Below, piece after piece: positions 14,011 to 25,958 of a stretch of DNA of 64,000 nucleotides (the stretch's first letter is position 1; each line of letters opens with the position of its first letter). The stretch is taken from assembly GCA_029721515.1 (NCBI GenBank), contig CM056559.1, forward strand, positions 19,509,479-19,573,478, given 5' to 3'. The translations under genes and the position numbers were made by a program. The notes below the pieces were generated by a model. The model had not been told where the DNA came from. It made no database searches and saw nothing but the letters and a program-made list of their open reading frames with translations. This stretch comes from Synanceia verrucosa (Eukaryota; Chordata; Actinopteri; Perciformes; Synanceiidae).

Positions 14011-14396
14011 ACTAGAAAAGTACTCAGAGAGCGCAGACCTCCGCCAAGGCAGCGGCAACTTTTTATTAAAGTTACCCCAGTCGCCCAGGAAGTTATGTTT
14101 TCACCGGGGTTTGTTTGTTGGTTTGTTTGTCAGTTTGCAAAGTAACTCAAAAAGTTATGGACGGTTTTTGATGAAATTTTCAGGATTGGCCGGAAGTGGC
14201 CTAACTTAAAACTGATTAATTTTTGGTGGTGATGTTGAATCGGAGCCGATCACCACCAACAATTAATCAGTTTCAAGTTAGGCCTCTTCTGACCAACCCA
14301 GATAATTTCGTCAAAATCTTCGACTTATTTTGCAAACCAACAAACCAACAAACAAACCCCAGTGAAAACATAACCTCCTTGGTGGAGGTAATTATC
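14011..14396. mobile_element. foldback DNA element
   Basis: The outer ends ACCTCCGCCAAGG (14037-14049) and CCTTGGTGGAGGT (14377-14389) are inverted. Inside, about 140-bp arms from 14090 and up to 14389 fold back on each other with a centre near 14235 (CGGAGCCG). A relative in the zbtb44 3' UTR ends in the same CATAACCTCCTTGGTGGAGG. Confidence 0.8.
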
Positions 14397-15078
14397 TAGC
14401 CTGCAAACTACTGTTAGTGGTGCACTTTTCCCTGGTGAATGTTTGTTTTGTGTCACGCTAAACAAGATAAAGGTGCAATGCAAGATGTTTGCTTGTGTTT
14501 GTAAGTTAGATAAGAAGGCCATTTTTGCTGGAAAGTTAATGTGGGTTGTTGTTCAGAGTCTGTGGCTCTTGTGTTATGAAACAGTCTGTTCTGACGATGA
14601 TGGAGCACTGATGTTAATGTTTTATGCAACGTTTGGCCGGCTATATTGAAAGGTGTCCATCTACGTAAGAAGAACAGGACTGTGTTGACTTAATGTAAAA
14701 CTAGGGGGCTCCATCATCCACCTTTTGATTTTGGAAAAACACTACAGGTGATTTACACAGCAGGTGTTGCAAAAAAAAAGTCCAGTCAGTCTCACAGTGC
14801 TAAGGCTTTTCTGAAGGTTATAATTCTTTGGCAACATAGAACAAACAGCTGAGCATTGGTTGCTTTGGTTTACACAAAACGGACACAGAGGCATTATGAT
14901 TGCACCATACAAAGGGCCTACATTCACTGGATAGAATACACTAACATCTTAGCTCTAAACTAAGTTTCCCCTTATAAAAAAATAGTCTTTCATATTTGGT
15001 CACGAGTGAAATTCAGGAAGTCTTTGTTACTGACAGAAGTCTTTAAGATTGTATCAAGTGTGTCGGATATATTGTTGA
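14397..15078. other. intergenic, no gene seen
   Basis: Sequence beyond the probable 3' end of adamts15, with no recognisable feature. Confidence 0.5.
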
Positions 15079-15084
15079 TTTATT
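15079..15084 (-). terminator. possible adamts15 poly(A) signal
   Basis: AATAAA on the minus strand, about 700 bp after the adamts15 stop. It is the first such hexamer I find below 15782 and would give a 3' UTR of about 0.7 kb. No transcript evidence is visible, so this is a guess. Confidence 0.35.
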
Positions 15085-15781
15085 TTTAATTTTGCCTGTA
15101 AAGCTAACTGACTGAAGCTACATCAGACAACAGTCAATAACACTGAATCAAGAAAATTATAACCAAAAAAAGACGTCAAAACTGCATGGACCTAGCAGGT
15201 CTTGAGTGTTCTGTGAATGATACAGTACTGTGTTTCACATTTGATTAGTTCTTCAGTGAAATGATAAAAAAATGTCAATTCACAGGTGAGAGATCTGCTT
15301 CTGAGAACGACATTGTGTGAGCGCTGAGGTTGTACCTCGCCATGCTTCATCAGTTTGTCCTGGACTTTCATTTCTCTCTGCTTTTGTAATTTCCTCCCAT
15401 GAATGTAACAGTAGTGAGGAATGACATTGGTGTGCAGATGTGTATGATCGCTGTCTCTGCTTCTTCCTCCTTTGATACTCCTGGTGCATGCTCTGGCTTC
15501 GTGTCATCTTTCCTGGTAGAGGTAGACGAACCACAAGTCAAACCTGAGGCAGATGGTTTGACAGTTTACAAGATGACAGCGCTCCCTCTTTTCTCTCTGA
15601 GCAGATGTCTGTCTTTTCAAACAATAGTGGGAGATGCTCTCTGTCTCCATTCTCCCTTCATACACAGTCAGACTGCCTTTGAGAGTATTTGCACCCTTTG
15701 GGCAAATACTTTGGGTCAAACTCATGTCAAATTGTCACTTTGACTGACTAAAATGAATCCTTGTGCTGTGTGTGCTCTGCT

Positions 15782-16559
15782 TTAGCATGGCTTTAGATTG
15801 CAGAGATCCAGTTCCTGAGGCTTCCTCCTTCCAGAGCAGTGGTCTCTGGGTAAATGAAGGCCATTTTCAGTCATACAGCGCACTGGCCGCCTTGTGAAGC
15901 CCCTTCCACAGGACTTGGAGCAGTGAGACCAGGCACCTACATCCCACACAGGACATGGATCTCCACATGCTCTCACCTCTACAGGCCTATCTGCACTGTC
16001 ACAGTCCACTGCAGACCGCCCCTCCATGCTCTGGCACTGCACCAGCCTCTTTTGTAGACCATTCCCACAAGTCACTGTACACGAATCCCAACTTCCTGTC
16101 ACCCAGTGGCTGGCCGGCCTCTTACCCATGATCTTCTTCTTAGCTTCCACCCTATTACTGTCCGCCAAGACACTGTTATGTGCCATGTGGCTTCTTTCCT
16201 CTTTCCGCAGAGTCTTCTCCTCCTTGCTCTCCTTGGCGATGTAGAAGGAGTAGCGCACCCTGGGAGGAGTCATCTTCCCCACAGACAGCACCTCCACAGT
16301 CAGAGGCTCTTGCAGGGGTCTGATGGCCTGAAGAATCTCCACAGAGGTGGAAGTGCCGCTGTAGCGCAGTAAGCTGCCCTTCACCATCAAGTCGCGCTCC
16401 ACGGCTGACACAACATAGTTACCATTAAGTAGGTACTTGCCATGCCGGTTCTTCACCGCTAAGTAGTTTTCATCGCTGACCATGCCTCGGTAGCCACGCT
16501 GGCGGATGTCAATGTTGGAGGCTCCAATGGGCAGCATCGCCACAAAGTTGTAGCCATGA
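15782..16559 (-). CDS. adamts15: adamts15 exon 8: spacer and two C-terminal TSRs
   Basis: The acceptor is TTTTTTCAG|TCATGG, giving HGYNF then the spacer. A basic linker (KESKEEK to KKKIMGKRP) leads to TSR2 (WVTGSWDSCTVTCGNG) and TSR3 (WSHCSKSCGRG). It ends CNLKPC with TAA at 15784-15782. Confidence 0.95.
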
Positions 16560-19500
16560 CTGAAAAAAGTGGGGAGATGTTGAGAGTTAGTGGAGCTGAA
16601 GGATTAATGGTTAGCCTATTCTTTCAAGATGATGGATCCAAATGTAACTTTTTTTGTATGATTAAGCAACAAATCATAATGACCTTCCAAGATACTGAGA
16701 TTCAAGTGGTTCTTGAGAGAGAGAGGGAAGATTACTGCAGTAAACAAAAGATTTCCTGCACGTCTCTAATGCCAGAAGAGAGTGACGACAAGACAAGGTC
16801 AGTTGTCTGCAAAATCATCTCTACTGTTAACCTTGACCTGTCCCAGAGCTTTTGATGTAACACTAAAGAGGTGCAGTGTTTGCTGACATGCCATACTTAC
16901 GCAGGTTTGGTGAACATTCCAGAGACCTTCTTGCAGCCCTGGTTGTCACCGCCACACACACCGCACTTGTCAAACTTTCTGTTGGAGTCCAGCTTGCCAT
17001 CGCAGCCTGCCTTGATACATTTTCCTTGAACACATACAGCTGAGGTGTCGGGAGAGCAGGGCGTCCCATCCACAACCTGCAGGAATTGAGACATTACATC
17101 GAGCTGATATTAAGGTGAATTATATAAGCGGGAAGAACAGAGGGGAAGAAAGAGCAAGACTCTACCATATTTACATACTTCAGTCTTCTGACTAAACAAA
17201 CACAATGAACTGAAGGGAGTGTCCTTTAGTGTTTAAACGAGATGTTGGCTTATATCACTGCTACAAGCTTGTTTCCTCTCTGGTTGCATAAATAGTTGCT
17301 GACAAGCCACAGCTGTGAGATGATACTGTCCCTGCATGTTTCCTGTTCTCTCCAGTCCATCCATCCTGCAACAGCAGCTGCTCTCTACTGCTACACCACC
17401 AACACCACACATTGCCTTCACTGCTCTGCTATGTATCAACCTAGCTGCTACTTCTTGTTCGAAAGTAAGGATCAAATCATACCCAGCAGTCACATGTCAC
17501 AGCTTTGTGAGCAGAGAGCTGATCAGTGTTTCTATCTAGATGCTTCAACCACACCCATGAGTTTAAGGTGTCGAATGACTGAAGGAGTTCAGATTAAACA
17601 AAAGTTGATACCAATTTAACTCTGAATATTGACATAATTCGCCAAAGTCATTCCTTGGTGTTTTAGACAGATCTAAGTGTGTTTTTTCATAGCGATAAAA
17701 GCTGGCAGCATTGCTCTTTGTACCATCTACATGCAGAACATGCACCTCGACTTGCAATTATCAGGCTCAATCAGCCTCCAGTGAAAGAAGTCAATACATC
17801 ATTTGCTTTTCTCTTTACTTTCTACTCCTTTCCATTTTACTGATGCAGCGTACCCACGGGGTTGTCTGATAAATATAATTTGTTGTAATCTTCTTGAATA
17901 AATTTTATTTTGTCAATGATTAGAAAAAGACAGAGCTCACTTTGATGGTGTGTTTGCTATGAGGAATGGCAACGTGAGCGTATCAGATGGGTCAAATACC
18001 TTTGGAGCGAGGACATAAAAGTATCCAGTCCCATTGGCACGGCAGATGAGCTTGCACTTGTCCTTTGGAGAGATGCCCGAATATTTAGGAACCCAAACCA
18101 CAGAGGAACCCAGTCTGTTGGTGTTCAAGTTCAAGCCATTGAACGCCTCGCACTGCTCCTCACGGAAACTCTTACCTGGAGATATGATAAGATGATGAAT
18201 ATGTGTTTTAAGACTGACTTTGTAAATCTCCTTTGTCATTTTCAAAAAGTGTTTCACTTCACAAGAGAGAAGGATTTTAGGGTTAGAACTAGCCAATGGT
18301 GGAGAAACTACACAGATAATGCAGGCTTATGTTACAATAGGTTTGAAGCCATTTAACTGGACCTGCTCACAGAAGGCCAGATGAACATATTGTTAAATCT
18401 ATGGTGGTTTGATGGTTGACCTGTGTGAACAGTATACCTGTTTCAGGACAAGGATTGAGGTTACAGGAGCGATATTTGATGCGTAAGCCATAGCAGTATT
18501 TGCCTCCATTCTCAGGAACGGGCTTGTCACACTCCCTCTTGGCCAGCTGGACTCCACCACCACAACTTCGGGAACAGTCTCCAAATGCTCCCCACTTTCC
18601 CCACCGGCCATCCACCTGGAACAAAAAAACAACCAGCACAATGGTTCATCCATCTGTGATTTAAAAAAAGCTGAGCAGGATGGGGTTAGCATTTCTCTGT
18701 GAGATGAATAAAGTATCTATCTATCTCTAGCCATCTCACCTTGATGTGCATGGTGTTATTCTTATCGGTGCAGCCTCCTCGGTAGCAGACCTTGCCGTTG
18801 CCACAGCTGGTGCCGTCTGCCCACGGAAAGTGTCGGGTTTGGCAGACCAGCTGGCCACGGGCCTTCCCGGTGCACCACAACTTGGAACAAGGCTGCATAT
18901 ATGGGCAGGGCTTGGAGCCGGGGCCAAAGGCAAGCTCACACTGGCGGTGGAGGCTGTAGCTGGAACCAGGTAGGTTGACTGAGAGAGACAGCTGCCTTTG
19001 AGGTTGGTCCAGCAGACAGTCTCCTACAGAAACAAATATTCAATTATGAAAACTTAAAAGAGCTAAATAGAAGATTATGGTATGTGGCATGTGCCTCCAT
19101 ACTGCAGCTTGTAGACAGTGAAACGTAAACAACTGACAGAGCTAACGGTGTTAACCTTGGGGTCAATGTTAACCTGAATGGCAGCACTGTCAGGAATCTG
19201 TCACCTATTGTATGAGAGCAGTGCATAACACTGTGAACTGAAAGGTACGAATGTGTATGTTTGATGCTTTATTTATGTTTTGATATCACCTTCAAAATTT
19301 CAGTCAGTAATCAGTTAGCATTTTGAATAGAGGAGATTATCTGTAACATGAAGGCCGTTTTGTGCATCTTTCAGCTCATTGTTTTAGTATCACGGCCTGC
19401 AGTTTTACTGTCATTCAGAGGAACACTCTCATTAACTTCTCAGTCTCAGACAGCTATTTCAGTACAACATATAATAAATCAACTTAATGCTACCTGTCCA

Positions 19501-22500
19501 GCATCAAACAATAGACATACAATGTTATAGTGTGAGCAAAATTTTTGCTCTTTCATTCTGTAATGCATTGTAAGAGCCAACTGTTGGTATGTTCTTAGTT
19601 TACTCTGTACAAAAGCAGACCAATAGCCCTGTCTAAGAGACAGTGCAGGCACCAGATAATGTTTAGATTAAGCAAATGATTCAGTAGACAGTAGACAGTA
19701 GTGCTAAACTTAGTAAATGGTCATTTGCTTGTTACATTAAGTGGGCTGGTCAAGGGGAGTGAGTAAATCTGTGTGCTAATTCTGTCTATTACGCAGAATC
19801 CACTGACAGTCACTTATGGGCGTTTACACACCGACAGAGAAAGACTTGGAATAAAGGAGCTACTCAGGAGAGCAGGACGGATGATATATTAATGTTATAT
19901 TGAATGTGGATACTGGAAGTGGATACTCTATGTTATCATCAGCGTATAAAAAATGAGTCAAGGAAAATTAGGCCTAGCTCCTTGCTCACTTTCTTCAGGG
20001 CGTTTACAGCACTCCAGTGTAACTCTAGCACAGTGTTTCACATTTCTGCATTTCTTGTGGCTGCTCTTGGGTCTATATAGTGAGAATCTGGTGTGTGCCC
20101 ATTTTATTACGGATTTCTCCCTTTCTGGTTCAAAAATCTGACATTTACCCATACAACCTCACTTCAAAAAACTTTTTATATTATTTGGTCACTGGGAGGA
20201 AGAACTTCACATCAAGCTGAAAGTCACATGGTTGACATATTGTTGTCTTGATGTAGAAATACTGCCACATCTGTTTTGGTCCTCATCAACTCCCAAGATG
20301 GAAATCTGCTGAATGTAAAATGCAACATCTGCCTTCTGCAGCAAGAAACAAAGCTGGTGAGAGTTCTGAGTTTGACCCAAAACATTAAAGCTGTGGGCCT
20401 CAAAACCAAAACACTGAGCTGAAAGAACCTAAAATAGTAAAATAATAATTCGCTACAACTGATCACTTTCATATTACATAGCATGATTTGACCTATTGTT
20501 CATATAAAGTATACATTAGTGCAGCTTTAAGTAAACTTTTGTCTCAACTTGATTTGACTTAAACATGGTTGTATGTTGATATTGTGCTGTTGTGTTTTAT
20601 CCTCTTGCTGTTGAATTTCACTGGTTTATGTAATGTGAGGTGTATTGAACCTACATATAACTTTGTCTTCTATCCCAAGACAAATCTGTTCCATCCAAGC
20701 AGAAATATATGTGATCGCATCCAATCCAAGTTTAAACTAAATAAAAAAATTCAACTGTGATAAAATAGAGCCATGGTCTGTTTTAAATGTGGGTACTATT
20801 AGATCACAACCAGCTGAGAGCATGAAGCCTGGACAGAATTAGTGGTCCATGTGAGTCCAGAGTCATGTACAGGAAGTGTTTACTAACCATGACCTCTGTC
20901 CAGGAACTCGGTAATGATGGCGGCGCTGCACACAGACCAGGGCTTGCTCTTGTCGATCTGAATCAGAGTGGGAGACATCATGTGGTTGTCCTTTAGTTTC
21001 CCAAATACTTCCTCACATGCCTTCACATTGTCGTGGGGCATGTTGAAGACGTGGCCTGAGGGAGGAGGAGAGGTCACATTTTTGAGAGAGTCAAGTCGTT
21101 CCTTTTCCAGGCTTCCCATGAATAAACACAATAAGCCATCAGTAAGGGTTATTGTGGTGACGAAAATGTTCACACAAAGAAACTTTTTGCCAGACATCTC
21201 GACACATATGTACAAGGCGAAGCAAACTCAACTGGGACTGGCTTGAAGCTGATGTCATAGCAGACAGGAATGCAGTTATGCATGGGAATATACGGCGTGG
21301 CATACGTCCATATTCTAAACCAGGCCTGGCAGGGGAATTTAGTTCCCAAGGAAATAATTTCATTCCCTAAATACGAACATGGAGTACTTTCCAAAAGAAA
21401 AAAAAAACTGTTTCGGCCTATTCAATCATTTGAGGGGACCATCTTGAGAGGAAATTGTGTGATTACTTAACATATATGAGGACAGCGTAAACCAATGCCT
21501 CTCTTGGGGCCTCAGCAGTTACTTATGCATCTGGTTTCAGGCTGTTTTTAAAAGCCTCAACCACTGATTATTGCAAATGTGAAAAAATGTCATCTGTAGC
21601 TATTATATAGGATTTGCATTAACTGGACAGTTTCAGGAGTTTGTCGAACTACAGTTTATATAGTTTGTCGAACTACAGTTTATATAGTTTGTCGAACTAC
21701 AGTTTATATATACAATACATAGATAGTTTAATATTACTAGTTGAATTGCATTTTGCATTGAAAACAGGCTAAAAAAGATGCAATACGGAGTTTCTTTTTA
21801 GATAATATCAGCCAAAATTACAGATGAACAGTGAAAAATTGCATCCCTATAGATTCACCGTTTGTCAAAACATCTGTCTATGAACCACTGTCCAAATATC
21901 ATAACATAAATTCACCAACTGCAGCTTTAATGCACTAGCACTGGGTTCAAGCTACTCATTATTTCCTTTCATTCCTGAACAGAAAAATGTGTTTTAATGG
22001 TTGTTTGTTGTTCTGGATTCATTTCTGACTTCTCAGAGAATTCCAGTGTTCTGGCTCAAATTTGGGTCTAAAAAGGTGAATTCAGTTTAAATTCCTCACT
22101 CCTGTTCAAAATGGTGAAATGTAGAGAAAGCAGTGGAGGTTCTTTGCTGCTCTAATACATTTGTTAAGCTCTGTGCATAATTTCATAATTTTGATATTTT
22201 TTTTAACTGTCATCGGACATTTTTCATTTGCATGGTTGGGTTGTGCAGCTGTAGTGCCTGTTTTGATTGTATCCATCTATTAAGGGACTGAAATACAAAC
22301 AGGACATCAGGTGAATGCAGTTAAATGGCTGGTTTTGAGTTAGATCACCATGAAAGCTCTCCGGCCAGGCTGGTTTTCACACTGATTATAGCTCTGTCAA
22401 ACCTCGTTGCAGGATTCCTTTCACATTTTACGGTTACAGGCAGCATATCTCACAAGCATTGAGATGCTCAGCCCTCTTATGATGCACATTTTACAGACAA

Positions 22501-25500
22501 CACATATAAAACACCTTTCTTACCAAGTTCGTGGGCAGTTGTGAAAGCAGAGGGCAAGCCATCATCTTCAATGACGGAGCAGCTCCTCTTGGGGTCACAC
22601 ATGGTCCCAACATCAGCCATTCCCAAAGTATCACAGGTTGTGGCCCCACAAAGATCCTGGTGACACAGAGACACACATGTTTATTGTGACACGCCTTTCG
22701 TTTCACTCGTATAGAAATCTTGAGAAATCTGACTGGACTGGTCAAAACATGTTTTGTGTGGCTCTGCCTTGAGCTACAGAAGGAACAGACCATGGAGAGC
22801 ACTAATATAAAGCACCTGGGACTGTGGTTTGTTTATTGTTACTCTGTTCTTAAAATATATTGAGACAGGGGGTCAGGGGTGATAGCCCACCATACATTTC
22901 CTCTTGGTGTTTTGTTAAAGGAGAGTTTTGGAGGACAAGATGAGCCCCACCTGCAGCATAACGCCAAGGGTAAAAAAGTGAAACCATGTTAACTCCACTA
23001 TTGTCTTTTCTTTTCATGTTTACCACAAAGTCTTTCTCCGTTTTTCTCTACGTTGTGCAGCACAGACTTAAATCTGCATTCTGTCTAGCAGCCTGCAGGG
23101 GGCGACTCCTCTGGTTGTATATCAGTCTAATAAAAAATGGATTTATTGCCTCAGTAAACATTGTAAACATGAGTTTATGGTCTCAGTCTCTAAATTCAAG
23201 TTTTCTTCAATACAACATGATGTTCATTTAGTAAATTATGGTCCCATTTAGTGTCAAACCATAAAGCAGGGGATTTTTTTTTCCAGTAAGCATCAGCATG
23301 TTGAGCTCGAAGCACCACTGTACCTACGGTGAGTACATTTACAGCCTTGCTAGCTGTTAGCATGGCTGTTAGCACAGCTTTTTTTTCTTCTCTGCTATTT
23401 AAGGAATAGTGTGCAGCATTTTGGGGATCTATGAAATATAGCATATAATTTTAATCAGTATGTTTTCTTTAGTTTACACTCACCTGATGATAAGAATATC
23501 TACACACAGAGCTGGCCGCCATGTTTCTACAGTAGTAGTATGTTTCTACGGAAAAAACAAGCACTAGAGAGGAGCACTGGAGTTCTCATAAATGTGTGCC
23601 AAAGGTTTCAGTGATTGCAATCTGCAACCTCACCACTAGATGGCACCAGATTCTACACACTGCACCTTTAACACAACAGAAAGTGAAGTTCCCCTTTATT
23701 ATTGAAAATGGCTATGACTCCTATCCTTATCAGGAAGTGGCTGCCTCTGGTGATGTTATATCAAAATGATTGTGTTGGGGGGTAAATTCAAATACAGATT
23801 GGACCCAGTGTTACAGTGAGGACCAGTGATTCCAGAAGCATCCTCTGCCAGCCATGTGTATTGCACACCACTTGCTCTACATAACCTATTACAAGATTTT
23901 TTCCATCTCAGCTGCAGCTGCACTCATTGTGCCCTACAAGGACAACAACACCGGACCTAGACTTTCCTACATATAATTGCCTTCAGATAAATGAGGGATT
24001 GCTCTCCAGCACTGGGGGTGATTCTCAAGTCGTTTTGGCCTGGACGTGTTTTTGTATGTTGCTATGCAGTGAAGGATTGATGCAGTGCATCTGATCTGGC
24101 CAGACTGAACCGAACTAGACTTAATGGAAACATCCACCAACAACGAGGCATCAGAGAGACAGAGACAGTTCAGTGATGATTTACTCATCAGTGGTCACAG
24201 CTCTGGTTGACAGACAGCTGGGACCAGACAGTGTGTCAGACGGTATTATGAATGAGCGAAGGGGGGATTTGTGATCATTGTGAAGGTGCCTTCATACCCA
24301 AGGCAGATAGTGATCCAGTTCTTTTGCTGTAGAAGCAGACAGAGGTGAGGTCTTTCATGGAAAAAACTGGCTCAGTTGCTCTTTTCCAGTGACTCATTGA
24401 AGTAAGGAAAGGGGGACTATAGTAGGGCTGAGCAGTCCAGGCTGCACCAGCTCAACTTAATGGATGATAACTGAGTGTGTATACAGGGCACAGGCCTGTA
24501 GGAAGTGACTTGACCACAAACATTACTGAGGAGTTCAGACTATAACAGTTCTGGTTCAGCTGCAAAATATGACTGAAAGTGTGGTTGTGTCTCTCAGGAG
24601 CTCATTGTCTCATCCACCCACATGTTGTGCACAAGTGCAGCATTTATGCTCTGTTCCATCCACTCTGTGATGCATTGCAGCTGTGTGATGCAGCTCACTC
24701 CTCCACTACTTACCTGCTTGGTGAACAGTATTGCAGTGTCCCAGTATTCTGGGTGCTTGTCACTGTGTTTATTCAACTTCTTCTGCCAGGAGCAGAAGTT
24801 GCGCAGAGTCAATGCTGCATTACTGGAAACCTTAGGTCCCTTGTCGGCCTCATTTATCACCATGAAGCCCACCACCACTATGTTTATGGAGTTGAGGATG
24901 CTGGGGTGCTTGTAAAGCCTGGCTGCTACTGACATCAGGGTCAGGAGGTAATGCTTCAGGTCATCCCCGTGAAACTTAGCCATGGACTCATCTGCTACCA
25001 CCAGCACCTCCACGAACCTGGGGATGGAGGCAAACCTTTTGGACCTCCCTAAGGTTTTCAGCACGGTTTCAGTTAAGTCATCGGTCTCCAGTTCGCTGAT
25101 GCGCTTGTACTTCTCCAGTGAAATGTTGAAGTTGGCGTCAGGTGTAACTCCACACTTGCTGGTGAAGTTGGCACCCGAGTGCAGCGCGCGTCTCCGGCGG
25201 CGGATGACATGCGTCCTGTCCCAAAGGTTTACGTATCCAGACGCGGCTGCTGCGTCTTCAGTCCTCTGGCTGATGAAATACTCCATACCGTTATAGGAGA
25301 ACCCCCCATGGAGACCTTTACACAGGCTGAGCGCGGCGAAGGAGTCCGGTTCTGCGTTGACATTCCCGGAGTAGAAGCATTCCCGTAAGTCAGCTGTGGC
25401 AGAGGTGTTGGATGAGGAGGATGAGGAGCCGCTCTCAGGCGCCAAACTGCCCGGTGCAAAGAAACTGGAATCCGGTGTAAGGCGGAGGTAAAAGTCCTGT

Positions 25501-25688
25501 TTGAACGCACTGAGTCTGAAAACCATCTGTCTCTCAGTCATCTGCTCCGCGCGCCGGTGCAGATGCTTCTCGTGCTTCTGTTGATCCACACGAATAGGCA
25601 CGCAGAAATCCACCTCCATGCAACATGTTAGTTTTAGATAAAGTAGGAACTTTGCAAAAACAATGAAAGAACTAATGAGCCCAGCCAT
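15782..25688 (-). CDS. adamts15: ADAMTS15 metalloprotease (whole gene, 8 exons)
   Basis: Secreted zinc metalloprotease of the ADAMTS family; the known role of the family member is cleavage of proteoglycans such as versican and aggrecan in extracellular matrix. Coding exons on the minus strand: 25688-24714, 22656-22524, 21055-20888, 19023-18740, 18615-18438, 18175-18000, 17076-16901, 16559-15782. They sum to 2868 nt, giving 955 aa (human is about 950). Visible domains: signal peptide (about 1-24), propeptide with a cysteine-switch-like KCGV (C179), furin site RSKR (215-218), catalytic domain with zinc motif HELGHVFNMPHD (H367, E368, H371, H377), disintegrin-like (about 426-520), TSR1 (521-577), Cys-rich (580-697), spacer (about 703-845), TSR2 (848-899), TSR3 (902-955). 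The spacer and C-terminal text match ADAMTS15 rather than ADAMTS8 (IDIRQRGYRG, VEVLSVGKMTPPRVRYSFY, KPQELD). The ATG has A at -3 and G at +4. It is divergent from adamts8. The a/b paralogue is unresolved. Confidence 0.94.
16901..17076 (-). CDS. adamts15: adamts15 exon 7: cysteine-rich domain, second part
   Basis: Begins VVDGTPCSPD, contains VCVQGKCIKAGCDG and the DKCGVCGG signature, and ends KPA at CCTGC|GTAAGT in phase 2. Confidence 0.95.
18000..18175 (-). CDS. adamts15: adamts15 exon 6: cysteine-rich domain, first part
   Basis: Begins GKSFREEQCEAFNG and ends CRANGTGYFYVLAPK. The donor is AAG|GTATTT at 17999, so in-frame codons beyond it are intronic. Ends in phase 0. Confidence 0.93.
18438..18615 (-). 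CDS. adamts15: adamts15 exon 5: central thrombospondin type-1 repeat
   Basis: Residues 521-580. WGKW is a WxxW C-mannosylation motif and CSRSCGGG an O-fucosylation motif of TSR modules. The acceptor is TTCCAG|GTGGAT and the donor ACAG|GTATAC. Confidence 0.95.
18688..18727 (+). repeat. retroposon tail with (TATC)n in adamts15 intron 4
   Basis: TTTCTCTGTGAGATGAATAAAG followed by a TATC run resembles the common fish LINE/SINE 3' tail ending in ATAAAGTATCTATC. It fills a third of the 124-bp intron and ends 12 bp from the 5' splice site at 18739. Confidence 0.5.
18740..19023 (-). CDS. adamts15: adamts15 exon 4: disintegrin-like domain
   Basis: Residues 426-520, with DCLLDQP, CPYMQPCSKLWCTG and FPWADGTSCG, the conserved cysteine pattern of the ADAMTS disintegrin-like module. 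The acceptor is CTGTAG|GAGAC and the donor ATCAAG|GTGAGA. The next intron is only 124 bp. Confidence 0.94.
20888..21055 (-). CDS. adamts15: adamts15 exon 3: zinc site and Met-turn
   Basis: Starts inside the zinc motif (G|HVFNMPHD, ligands H371 and H377), includes the Met-turn stretch HMMSPTL, and ends the protease domain at FLDRGHG. Length 168 nt; phase 1 on both sides; donor CATG|GTTAGT. Confidence 0.94.
21639..21710 (+). repeat. three perfect copies of a 24-bp tandem repeat
   Basis: The unit starts GTTTGTCGAACTACAG and ends TTTATATA; copies are at 21639-21662, 21663-21686 and 21687-21710 with no differences. It lies in adamts15 intron 2. Perfect identity suggests a recent, probably length-variable array. 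Confidence 0.9.
22524..22656 (-). CDS. adamts15: adamts15 exon 2: catalytic domain
   Basis: Residues 326-370, DLCGATTCDTLGMADVG to TAHEL. It carries the first half of the zinc motif (H367, E368). The acceptor is CACCAG|GAT and the donor CTTG|GTAAGA; it ends in phase 1. Confidence 0.95.
23399..23671. mobile_element. short inverted-repeat element (MITE-like) in adamts15 intron 1
   Basis: The left end (AAGGAATAGTGTGCAGCAT) is a rough inverted match to the right end (TCTACACACTGCACCTTTA). The right part carries CCTCACCACTAGATGGCACC, a phrase I recognise from a frequent fish repeat. Non-coding. The exact ends and target duplication are not certain. Confidence 0.5.
24714..25688 (-). CDS. adamts15: adamts15 exon 1: signal peptide, propeptide, start of protease domain
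   Basis: Codes residues 1-325 and ends in phase 0 at CAG|GTAAGT after ILFTKQ. The hydrophobic N-terminus (GLISSFIVFAKFLLYL) is the signal peptide. A propeptide with a Ser/Asn-rich loop (about 86-98), a basic run RRRRR (163-167) and furin site RSKR|FASIPRF (215-218) follows. The catalytic domain starts at F219 and there is no intron after GDDLK, unlike adamts8. Confidence 0.95.
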
Positions 25689-25879
25689 CGTTGCTCCTGC
25701 TTAGTGAAGTCCGCTCAGTAGTTGAGAGTCGGTGCGTCTGCATGCAGTGGAGAAGTTGTGCGCAATGGCACAGAGCGCCGCGTGCTTCCTCAGAAAACTA
25801 AGCATCCACACTGGATTCAGGCTTCATTCCCACCTTGCACCGTTTCCACTCTGGCCACCAACTTATGAGGCTGTTGAGC

Positions 25880-25885
25880 TTTATA
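25880..25885 (-). promoter_or_regulatory. adamts15 TATA box
   Basis: Minus-strand CTATAAAG about 190 bp upstream of the adamts15 ATG. Transcription would start near 25850, giving a 5' UTR of about 160 nt. A (GA)n tract lies directly upstream. Called from motif and spacing only. Confidence 0.55.
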
Positions 25886-25915
25886 GTCGCTTTCAAATGA
25901 GGCCTGTGCATGAGT

Positions 25916-25916
<1 letters not shown>

Positions 25917-25954
<38 letters not shown>
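25917..25954. repeat. (GA)n microsatellite next to adamts15 promoter
   Basis: An uninterrupted GA dinucleotide run, about 19 units, 30 bp upstream of the minus-strand TATA box. In the direction of adamts15 it reads (CT)n. Confidence 0.9.
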
Positions 25955-25958
<4 letters not shown>

